From the NCBI RefSeq assembly GCF_014647875.1, contig NZ_BMQA01000009.1, positions 268,245 through 332,244 of the forward strand: 64,000 nucleotides of DNA. Reading direction: 5' to 3'. Under the pieces are notes generated by a model, which was given only the letters and a program-made list of their open reading frames with translations, did no database searches and was not told the DNA's origin. This document shows, piece after piece, positions 50,095 to 57,415 of the stretch. The stretch is from Streptomyces brasiliensis. Lineage in GTDB: Bacteria; Actinomycetota; Actinomycetes; Streptomycetales; Streptomycetaceae. The position numbers and the translations under genes are program-made. Every line of letters begins with the position of its first letter. Positions within the stretch are counted from its first letter, which is position 1.

Positions 50095-51555
50095 ATGACA
50101 GCGCAACGCTTGTTGCTCCACCCGTTCCGAAGAGCGGCCGCCATCGTGGCCGCCTGTGCCGTGCTCGCCCTGGGCGTTGTGGCCCTGGTGACGTCCCAGT
50201 CCCAGCCTGCCCGGGCGGCGTCCGTCGGCGAGTTCACCTTGACGCCCAACTTCGGCAAGGTGACCGATTCGCAGCCGTTTGGTTCCCTCACGATCCCCGC
50301 AGCCTGCCCCGTGTTCGAGGATGGAGGTGAGACCGTTCCCTTCAACTACGACCTCGTTCTCCGAGTGGTCGGTCCCGACGGTAATGAGGCCAACGCAGTG
50401 GAAGGGATCACCGACGGGTCGCCTTACGACGATCCGGAGTCAACGGTTTCCCTCGCCCCTGCCGACAACCCGGGGATGGTGGTCGCCAGCCTGTCGAACG
50501 TCATCAAGGGCGATGGCACCTACGAGCTGCGCGTACGATGCCGGGACGAATTCGCGGGTTTTGCCCCGGGCGATCCGTACTGGACCCAGAAGATCACCGT
50601 TACCGGCGACAACTGGGTGGTCGGGGAAGGCGCAAAGGCCACCGGCGTCAAGCTGACCCCCTCCGCCAACCAAGTCGAGCCTGACCAGGAGGTGACGTTC
50701 ACCGCGGAGGTCACGCCGGCGGAGGCGGCCGGCTCCGTGCAGTTCCTGGACGGCGAGACAATGCTGGGGGAGGCCCCCGTCGCCGACGGGAAGGCCGAGT
50801 TCAAGAAGACGCTCTCCGACGGAGACCATGACATTGTTGCCCGGTTCACTCCGACGGACATCACCGAGTTCGGGTCCTCCGAATCCACATCCATCCACGT
50901 GACAGTGCGGACCGCACGATCCGAGATACACGACGACTCGGGCACGCGGCTGGCCGACAACCCCGAACTGCAGCGAGGCCAGACGGTGAAACTCATCGTC
51001 CGCAGGTGCCAGCCGAACACGGCGTTCACCCTTTCCATGGAGCGGAACGACGGCACCTTCCCCGGCGCCACCTCTGACGCGAGCGGAACCGTGACCTGGC
51101 CGTCCCTCACCGTTCCGGACGACGCGGTCGAAGGCCAGAGTTCGTGGACGCTCAGCCCGGGCTGCCTCGGCGGCGTCGGCGAGACCAACGTGAATTCGGT
51201 GCCGTTCAAGGTCCCCGCCCCGCCCTCCGGGTCCCCGAGCGGCGACCCGTCGGACGACCCCTCCGGTGACCCGTCGGACGCCCCCAGCGGTGACCCGAGC
51301 GGCGACCCCTCGGGTGACACGTCCGGCACCACGTCCGGGTCGACCGGCGGCGACTCCACCACCGGCGGTGACTCCACCACCGGCGGCACGTCGACCTCCG
51401 GCGGCACCTCGGCCACCGGCGGCCTCGCCTCCACCGGTAGCCAGATCGCGCTGTTCTCCGGTATCGGCGCCGTGGTCCTGACCGGGGCCGGCATCGCCTT
51501 CGTGCGGTACGGCCGTCGCAACGGGCTGCTGACCTTCGGCGAGCCCCGCTCGTAA
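50095..51555 (+). CDS. Ig-like wall-anchored protein with LASTG sortase signal
   Basis: The 486-residue product from ATG 50095 has a signal peptide (1-41), a strand-rich N-terminal region, an Ig-like domain of the Big_5/Ig_3_5 type (about 185-275: VKLTPSANQVEPDQEVTFTA...GSVQFLDG...IVARFTPTD), a further strand region, and a long Ser/Gly/Asp/Pro/Thr linker (about 380-440). It ends LASTG (444-448), a hydrophobic helix and RYGRR. LAxTG is the class E sortase signal of Streptomyces, so the protein should be covalently linked to peptidoglycan. It is followed by a sortase homologue gene. An adhesive or scaffolding role near the binding proteins is inferred. Confidence 0.85.
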   Translation: MTAQRLLLHPFRRAAAIVAACAVLALGVVALVTSQSQPARAASVGEFTLTPNFGKVTDSQPFGSLTIPAACPVFEDGGETVPFNYDLVLRVVGPDGNEANAVEGITDGSPYDDPESTVSLAPADNPGMVVASLSNVIKGDGTYELRVRCRDEFAGFAPGDPYWTQKITVTGDNWVVGEGAKATGVKLTPSANQVEPDQEVTFTAEVTPAEAAGSVQFLDGETMLGEAPVADGKAEFKKTLSDGDHDIVARFTPTDITEFGSSESTSIHVTVRTARSEIHDDSGTRLADNPELQRGQTVKLIVRRCQPNTAFTLSMERNDGTFPGATSDASGTVTWPSLTVPDDAVEGQSSWTLSPGCLGGVGETNVNSVPFKVPAPPSGSPSGDPSDDPSGDPSDAPSGDPSGDPSGDTSGTTSGSTGGDSTTGGDSTTGGTSTSGGTSATGGLASTGSQIALFSGIGAVVLTGAGIAFVRYGRRNGLLTFGEPRS

Positions 51556-51643
51556 CGGCATGCGGAGCACAGGCGGCGGGCCCCCACCCCGCCGCCCACG
51601 TCTCCATGTCTCCCTTCGACACCTCGCCACAGGAGCGCTTCCC

Positions 51644-52591
51644 GTGACCGTGCTGACCCCGCCCCCGCCGGCCGTGGCGCCGCCGGCGCCGGAGCCTTCA
51701 CCCGAGCCCCAGCCCGAGTCCAGCCCGAGGGCGCCGCGGGCGGAACGCGCCGGCTTCGCGTTCACCGGGGCCGCGCTGTGCGTGCTCGCCGCCCTGCTGC
51801 TCGGCTTCGCCGCCAACCTCACGATCGTGGGCCATCTCCAGCACGCCCGCGACCAGCAGACCGCGTACGACGAACTCCGCCGCCAACTCGCCCTCGGTAT
51901 CGCGCCGGTGGGGCAGCAGACGTACGACGGCAACATGCTGAAGCCGGGTGCCCCCGTCGCGCTGCTGCGCATCCCGGCCCTGGGATTGAAGGAGGTCGTC
52001 GGAGAGGGCACCGCCTCCGGTGTGCTCATGTCCGGCCCCGGCCACCGCCGGGACACCCCGCTGCCGGGACAGGCCGGCACCAGCGTGATCATGGGCCGCC
52101 AGTGGGGATACGGCAGCCCGTTCAACGACCTGCACCAGCTGCCCCTGGGCAGTGAGATCCGGCTGACGACCGGACAGGGCACGGCCACCTACAAGGTCAC
52201 GGCCATCCGCCGCAAGGGCGACCCGCTGCCTCCCGTCCTGAAGGAGAACGAGGGCCGGCTCACGCTCATCACCGCCGAGGGCAGCCCCTACACCCCCTCC
52301 GGCACCCTGCGCGTCGACGCGACCCTGACCAGCGGCGTGCAGCCCGCTCCGCCCCGCCCGCTCGCCCTCGGCTGGATCGACGACTCCGAGCAGGCCATGG
52401 GCACCGAAGACGCCGCCTGGCTCTCGGTGTTCCTCTGGTCGCAGGGGCTGTTCCTTGCCGCCCTGCTCACCATGGCCGCGTACCGCGCGTGGGGCCGCTG
52501 GCAGACCTGGATCTTCGGCGCGCCCGTCCTGGCCGCCTTCGGCCTCGCCGTCTCCGGCGCCGCCGCCCGACTGCTGCCCAACCTGCTCTGA
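51644..52591 (+). CDS. Membrane sortase-fold protein lacking catalytic His and Cys
   Basis: The 315-residue product from GTG 51644 has GGAG 9 nt upstream. A Pro-rich cytoplasmic leader precedes helix 1 (37-58); residues about 100-230 are a sortase domain (LLRIPALGL, GPGHRRDTPLPGQAGTSVIM, SPFNDLHQLPLGSEI, TYKVTAI, RLTLITAEG, SGTLRVDA); helices at 260-280 and 288-310 close the chain. In active sortases the positions after SVIM-G and LTLIT are His and Cys; here they are Arg152 and Ala211, while Arg223 is kept. It is therefore very probably not a transpeptidase. It lies 20 bp upstream of pstB. A scaffold or wall-protein binder is proposed. Confidence 0.75.
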   Translation: MTVLTPPPPAVAPPAPEPSPEPQPESSPRAPRAERAGFAFTGAALCVLAALLLGFAANLTIVGHLQHARDQQTAYDELRRQLALGIAPVGQQTYDGNMLKPGAPVALLRIPALGLKEVVGEGTASGVLMSGPGHRRDTPLPGQAGTSVIMGRQWGYGSPFNDLHQLPLGSEIRLTTGQGTATYKVTAIRRKGDPLPPVLKENEGRLTLITAEGSPYTPSGTLRVDATLTSGVQPAPPRPLALGWIDDSEQAMGTEDAAWLSVFLWSQGLFLAALLTMAAYRAWGRWQTWIFGAPVLAAFGLAVSGAAARLLPNLL

Positions 52592-52611
52592 TCGACGAGG
52601 AGTTCAGCATC

Positions 52612-53499
52612 ATGTCCGACACCACTGACACGACCGACACACTCGTCGACGAAATCCTCGATCCGACGAGGAAGATGAAGGCGGTACAGGCCGAACGGCC
52701 CGGCGGGGCCATCGCCGGCAGCAACCCGGCCACTCTGGAGGCCGACTCCATCTCGGCCTGGTTCGGTGACCACAAGGTCCTGGAGGGCGTCTCGCTCACC
52801 ATGCCCGCCCGCAAGGTCACCGCGCTCATCGGCCCGTCCGGCTGCGGCAAGTCCACGTTCCTGCGGATCCTCAACCGCATGCACGAACTGGTCGGCTCCG
52901 CCTCCCTCTCGGGCCGGGTGCTGCTCGACGGCGAGGACATCTATGACCGGGGCCGCCGCATCACCCACGCCCGCCGCCAGATCGGCATGGTCTTCCAGAA
53001 GCCCAACCCCTTCCCGGCGATGTCGATCTACGACAACGTCACCGCCGGCCTGAAGATGAGCGGCATCAAGGCGGGCCGCGAGGACAAGGACCGGCTCGTC
53101 GAGGAATGTCTCATGAAGGCAGGCCTGTGGAAGGAGGTCCGCGACCGCCTCCGCCAGCCCGGCGGCGCGCTCTCCGGCGGCCAGCAGCAGCGCCTGTGCA
53201 TCGCGCGGTCGCTGGCGGTACGCCCCCGGGTCCTGCTGATGGACGAGCCCTGCTCCGCGCTGGACCCGACGTCCACGCGCCGCATCGAGGAGACGATCCA
53301 CGAGCTGACCGACGAGGTCACCATCGTGATCGTCACCCACAACATGCAGCAGGCGGCCCGCGTCTCCAACCAGTGCGCCTTCTTCCTCGCCGAACAGGGC
53401 ACCCCGGGCGCCATCGTCGAACACGGCGCCACGGACGCGATGTTCAACAACCCCCAGGACCCGCGCACCACGGACTACGTGAACGGCCGCTTCGGATAA
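52612..53499 (+). CDS. pstB: Phosphate-type ABC ATPase PstB
   Basis: The 295-residue product from ATG 52612 has GAGGAG 10 nt upstream. After a 38-residue leader it has a complete PstB domain: ISAWFGDHKVLEGVSL, Walker A GPSGCGKST, NRMHELV, Q-loop FQKPNPFPAMSIYDNV, signature LSGGQQQR, Walker B VLLMDEPCSALDP and VTHNMQQA. It energises the PstC-PstA channel encoded 9 kb upstream in the same direction. The gap is filled by the binding-protein and wall-protein genes, an unusual order for a pst operon. Confidence 0.93.
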   Translation: MSDTTDTTDTLVDEILDPTRKMKAVQAERPGGAIAGSNPATLEADSISAWFGDHKVLEGVSLTMPARKVTALIGPSGCGKSTFLRILNRMHELVGSASLSGRVLLDGEDIYDRGRRITHARRQIGMVFQKPNPFPAMSIYDNVTAGLKMSGIKAGREDKDRLVEECLMKAGLWKEVRDRLRQPGGALSGGQQQRLCIARSLAVRPRVLLMDEPCSALDPTSTRRIEETIHELTDEVTIVIVTHNMQQAARVSNQCAFFLAEQGTPGAIVEHGATDAMFNNPQDPRTTDYVNGRFG

Positions 53500-53541
53500 G
53501 ACCGGAGCGGTCCTGAGCAGGGAGTTCGGGAGTCGACAGGG

Positions 53542-54348
53542 ATGAAACGGAACCGTCGGATGCGAGGCGCTCTCCGTGCAACCGCCGTCCTGGCCTTGGC
53601 CTCGTACGTCGCCCTCACGGGCTGTGCCGTCCCCGGCGCGCCCGACAAGCCGCTCGCGAACCCGCCCGCCCCCGCGCCGTCGGCCGCGGGCGGGCGGTAC
53701 GCGGAAACGACGGTGCCGGCCGAGCCGACCCCTGACGGAGCCTCGTCAGGGACGGTCGCGGCCGATCCCACTTCCACCTTCACGGCACCCGCTCACAGCC
53801 GTACCCCCGAACCCGCACCCTCCCCGAGCAAGCCCACCGCCACCCCCAAGGCGAAGCTCCCCGATCTGTCCCGCACGGCACGGCCCACCACACCGTCCCG
53901 ACCCCGCATCACCCGCCCTGGGCCGTCACCGAAGCCGTCGGCCACGCCGGGCGCGCAGACGGTCGGCCCGCGCAGCCCGGACGGTTCGACCACCCTCCGG
54001 ATCGGCTCCTGGTCGGCCCGGGTCGTACGTGGCGGGCAGGAGAGGGTGGACGCCTGTCGTGACGCCGTGCAGTGGACGGGGCCCGACCTGGGGACCGAGG
54101 ACGGCTACGCGCTGCGCACCGCTGTCGTCGTGGGCCATGACTACTGCGGCTTCGACCGGTTCGCCACGCTGCCGGTGGGCACGGTCGTCACGGCGACGAC
54201 CCCGCGCGGCACCTTCACGTACCGCGTCTACGCCCACGAGGTCTCAGCTGGCCGCGGCACCCTTTCCCACGGCCTGTACTGGGGCGACCTCACGCTTCAG
54301 TCCTGCGTCGGCCCGGACACGGGTTTCAGCTACCTGATGCGCGTGTGA
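53542..54348 (+). CDS. Lipoprotein with sortase-like C-terminal domain
   Basis: The 268-residue product from ATG 53542 has a signal peptide with lipobox VALTGC (Cys28), then a Pro/Thr/Ser-rich spacer to about residue 150, long enough to cross the wall. The C-terminal domain (about 152-268) has sortase-like signals: RIGSWSARV, TAVVVGHDYCGFDRFATLPVGTVV (His199), FTYRVYAHE, DLTLQSC (Cys255) and the last Arg267. All three catalytic-type residues are in the right order, so unlike the gene at 51644 this one may be active. Fusion to a lipoprotein anchor is not the usual sortase topology. Role: inferred sorting or processing of the cluster's wall proteins. Confidence 0.65.
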   Translation: MKRNRRMRGALRATAVLALASYVALTGCAVPGAPDKPLANPPAPAPSAAGGRYAETTVPAEPTPDGASSGTVAADPTSTFTAPAHSRTPEPAPSPSKPTATPKAKLPDLSRTARPTTPSRPRITRPGPSPKPSATPGAQTVGPRSPDGSTTLRIGSWSARVVRGGQERVDACRDAVQWTGPDLGTEDGYALRTAVVVGHDYCGFDRFATLPVGTVVTATTPRGTFTYRVYAHEVSAGRGTLSHGLYWGDLTLQSCVGPDTGFSYLMRV

Positions 54349-54513
54349 GGCACCGCGCCGCCCCGTACCCGCGTTGTTCACCTCCGCTTCGCCCCGTGGA
54401 GTCGGACAGGTGCACTGCCCCGGAGACTCGCCTGTCTAGCGTCGGGCGCGGAACCGGAAGTGGCACCTCAGGCCCCAACTGCCGCTGAACTCCCGACTGT
54501 CAGGAGTACTCCC

Positions 54514-55863
54514 ATGCCCCGTCCGCTCACCAGACCCCTTCGCCGAGTGAGCGCACGGCTGCGCACCCGGCGCGGCCTGCGCGGCACTGCCGTCGGAACG
54601 ATCGCCACGGTCGCCGCGGCCCTGCTCACCGCCGGATCCCAGGCAACAGGACCCGCCGGAGCGTCCCAGGCCCAGGACCCCAAGGACGACGGCTTGAGCG
54701 TGCCCGGCGGATTCGTGGCCCCCGACACCCCGCTCCCGGACGTCCCCTCGCAGGGCGACGGCTCCTACCACGTCGAACTGCCGCCGCTGGAAGGCGTGTC
54801 GGCCGCCGCGAAGCTGTGGGGCCAGGAAGCCGCGAAGCCCTCGGCGCAGCAGGCCGCGGCCGACGCCGGGCTGCCGGCGAGCGTGTTCGCCGCCTACCAG
54901 CAGGCGGCGAAGTCAGTGGGCCGTACCGACCCGGGCTGCCACCTGAAGTGGGAACTGCTCGCCGGGATCGGCAAGGTCGAGTCCGGCCACGCGGCCGGCG
55001 GCGCAGTCGCCGCGAACGGCGACACCCTCAGCCGCATCACCGGCCCTGCCCTCGACGGCAACGGCTTCGCGCTGATCCTCGACACCGAGAACGGCGTCTG
55101 GGACGGCGACCCGGTCTACGACCGCGCCGTGGGCCCCATGCAGTTCCTGCCGTCCACCTGGAAGACCTGGGGCGCGGACGGCAACGGCGACGGCGTCGCC
55201 AACCCCAACAACGTGTACGACGCCGCCCTCGCCGCGGGCCACTACCTGTGCGCCGGCGACCGCGACCTCGGCACCTCGGCGGGCCTGGAGCGCGCGATCC
55301 TCAGCTACAACTACTCGCGCGACTACCTCAACCTGGTTCTCGGCTGGATGGAGTTCTACCTCCGCGGCGTGCACACCGTGCCCGACGGCAAGGGAGTCGT
55401 CCCGCGCAGTCCCGGGGCGGGCAGCGAGACCCCGGCCACGGAGCCGGTGCACGAGGGCGACGTCGGAGGCGGCGGTGGCCAGGAGGGCGGTGGCGCCCAC
55501 GGCACCGCGCCCGGTTCCACGCCCGGCGGTGCCGGCACGCCGTCACCCGGCACGCCCGTCGGGCCGCACCCCCACCCGTCGTCGGTGCCGTCGGCGAGTC
55601 CGTCCTCGACCCCGGCCGCCGACCCGACTCCCACCCCCACGGCGATATCCCCGTCGCCCTCCGACGGCGGCGGGACGGAGCCGGTACCCACCGACACCCC
55701 GGAGCAACCCGCCGGCACGGAGTCCCCCACCCCGGAACAACCGGCCGACACCCCCACCCCCACGGAGACGACGCCCGAGCCCACCCCGTCCGACACCACC
55801 GACCCGGTCCCGTCCTCGGAGGAGACGGCCACGACCGACGCCACGGAAACGCCTGTGGGCTGA
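54514..55863 (+). CDS. Secreted lytic transglycosylase with Pro/Thr tail
   Basis: The 449-residue product from ATG 54514, with AGGAG upstream, has a basic leader and signal helix. The catalytic domain (about 120-300) is SLT_2/MltB-like: LKWELLAGIGKVESGH with the catalytic Glu, GPALDG, YDRAVGPMQFLPSTWKTWGAD and NVYDAALAAGHYLC. Residues about 305-449 are a Gly-, then Pro/Thr/Ser-rich low-complexity tail, probably wall-spanning. It would cleave glycan strands of peptidoglycan. It lies 165 bp after the sortase-like lipoprotein gene, and could open the wall for the surface complex; this is context only. Confidence 0.88.
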   Translation: MPRPLTRPLRRVSARLRTRRGLRGTAVGTIATVAAALLTAGSQATGPAGASQAQDPKDDGLSVPGGFVAPDTPLPDVPSQGDGSYHVELPPLEGVSAAAKLWGQEAAKPSAQQAAADAGLPASVFAAYQQAAKSVGRTDPGCHLKWELLAGIGKVESGHAAGGAVAANGDTLSRITGPALDGNGFALILDTENGVWDGDPVYDRAVGPMQFLPSTWKTWGADGNGDGVANPNNVYDAALAAGHYLCAGDRDLGTSAGLERAILSYNYSRDYLNLVLGWMEFYLRGVHTVPDGKGVVPRSPGAGSETPATEPVHEGDVGGGGGQEGGGAHGTAPGSTPGGAGTPSPGTPVGPHPHPSSVPSASPSSTPAADPTPTPTAISPSPSDGGGTEPVPTDTPEQPAGTESPTPEQPADTPTPTETTPEPTPSDTTDPVPSSEETATTDATETPVG

Positions 55864-55869
55864 ACGGGC

Positions 55870-55922
55870 GGCGGGACACGGGGTTCAGACGCCTGGGGGC
55901 AGGCCGAACCCCGTGTCCCGCC
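55870..55922. terminator. Strong terminator (17-bp perfect stem)
   Basis: Positions 55870-55886 pair perfectly with 55906-55922 around 19 nt, starting 7 bp after the transglycosylase stop. It closes the surface-protein region. The following 160 bp up to 56084 have no supported feature. Confidence 0.85.
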
Positions 55923-56084
55923 CTTGCTCGGTATCCCGCATTCGTGCGAACGGGGGCGCGGGACACCTGGTGGAGGCGGCAGCGCCCAAGGGGGGAGGAC
56001 GTGGACCGCACTCCCCACCAGCGTGGGACAACGGGAGACGCGGCGGGCAGCCGGGAGGCATACGGCGCCCCAACTCCCCGTGAA

Positions 56085-57275
56085 TCACGGGGCACTCGGC
56101 CAGACCAGCAGCATGTACGCGCCGCAGTACGCCGAGCCGGCCACCGCCGCCGCCAGGACGAACGCGCGGTGCCGGCGGGAGGTGTGGGCCAGATGCCGGG
56201 CCACGGGCAGCAGGAGCGGGAAGCCGGGGAGCAGGAAGCGGGCGCGAGGGAAGTAGACACCGCCGCTGAGCACGACGATCGCCAGCAGGGCACCGGTGAA
56301 CACCAGCAGTGGCAGGCGCTGCCGGTCCCACACCGACACGGCGAACAGCACCGCGGACGCGAGCATCGTCAGCGTCACCATGATCAGGAACAGCTGGGGT
56401 CTCGGCTCCTGGCCGAACAGCTCGCGCAGCCGGCGCAGTGTCTCCCGGCCGCTGTCCAGCTCGTTGTGCCACAGCCGCTGTACGGCGAAGTATCCGTCCC
56501 AGCGGCCCAGGCGCAGGCCCACCCAGCCGACGTACGCGCACCAGCCGAGCGGAGCGAGTGCGGCGCCCGCGAGGGCCTGCCAGGACAAGCGGCGGCGCAG
56601 GGAGAGCAGCGCGGCGACCGCGACCGCCGCGGCCAGCGCGATCCCCGTCGGCCGGGTCAGCCCGGCCAGGCACGCACCGGCACCGGCCCACACCCAGCGT
56701 CCGCCGAGCACCGCGTACAGCGTCCAGGCGGCGAAGGCCGTGAACAGCGACTCGGTGTACCCCATCCACTGCACGAGCCCGACCGGCAACGCGGCCCACA
56801 GTACGGTGAGCAGCACCCCGACCCGCCGCCCGTGCAACCGGTCGCCCACCGCGAACACGCCCCAGGCGGCGACGAACGAGGCGAGGACGGCGAGCCCGAG
56901 CCCGGTGCTGGCCCGGCTGCCGGGGGTGAGGACGGCGACGGCCCTCACCAGCACCGGGTAGAGCGGGAAGAAGGCGAGGTTGTTCGCGTCGTAGGCGGTG
57001 CCCAGTTCCCGTGTGTACCCGTGGTCGGCGATCCCGAGGTACCAGTCGGCGTCCCACTGCGTCGCCAGCAGCGGCCACACACCGTGGTGCCGCCGGTGCG
57101 CCCAGACGGCCAGGAACAGCAGCCCGCACAGATGGACGGCTAGAAAACCGCCGAGGGCGGGAGCCGCACGCCGCAGGCTGCCCAGCACACGTGGTGGTAC
57201 GGCCGTGGGGCCGTGGGGTCGCCGGGTGCCCGGGATGTGCCCGCTGGGGGCGGCGTCGGGGGCGGTGTGCGGCAC
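56085..57275 (-). CDS. GT-C membrane mannosyltransferase-like protein (PIG-V type)
   Basis: The 396-residue product is taken from GTG 57275, which has GGAG 8 nt upstream; the earlier GTG 57380 touches the mutase terminator. It has about ten hydrophobic helices. The first external loop reads TQWDADWYLGIADHGY, the conserved WDxxWY...IxxxGY of PIG-V-like GT-C enzymes, followed by NLAFFPLYPVLVR and LVQWMGYTESLFTAFAAW. Such enzymes use polyprenyl-phosphate-mannose as donor outside the membrane. The acceptor in actinobacteria is not known for this subgroup. It is 140 bp downstream of the mutase gene on the same strand. Confidence 0.8.
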   Translation of the reverse strand: MPHTAPDAAPSGHIPGTRRPHGPTAVPPRVLGSLRRAAPALGGFLAVHLCGLLFLAVWAHRRHHGVWPLLATQWDADWYLGIADHGYTRELGTAYDANNLAFFPLYPVLVRAVAVLTPGSRASTGLGLAVLASFVAAWGVFAVGDRLHGRRVGVLLTVLWAALPVGLVQWMGYTESLFTAFAAWTLYAVLGGRWVWAGAGACLAGLTRPTGIALAAAVAVAALLSLRRRLSWQALAGAALAPLGWCAYVGWVGLRLGRWDGYFAVQRLWHNELDSGRETLRRLRELFGQEPRPQLFLIMVTLTMLASAVLFAVSVWDRQRLPLLVFTGALLAIVVLSGGVYFPRARFLLPGFPLLLPVARHLAHTSRRHRAFVLAAAVAGSAYCGAYMLLVWPSAP

Positions 57276-57380
57276 GGCGGCGGCTCCAGTACGTCGGTGG
57301 AGTGGGCGTACCGGATCACAGTGTCCCGGACCCGCGCGGTGGGGCGCGGCGAGGTGCGTCAGCCGTAGCCGTGAAATCAC

Positions 57381-57410
57381 CCTCAGGGGTGCCCCCTGGC
57401 ACCCCTGAGG
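57381..57410 (-). terminator. Terminator hairpin after phosphosugar mutase gene
   Basis: CCTCAGGGGTGCC (57381-57393) pairs perfectly with 57398-57410 around CCCT. It lies 6 bp beyond the mutase stop codon. Confidence 0.8.
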
Positions 57411-57415
57411 GGAGG

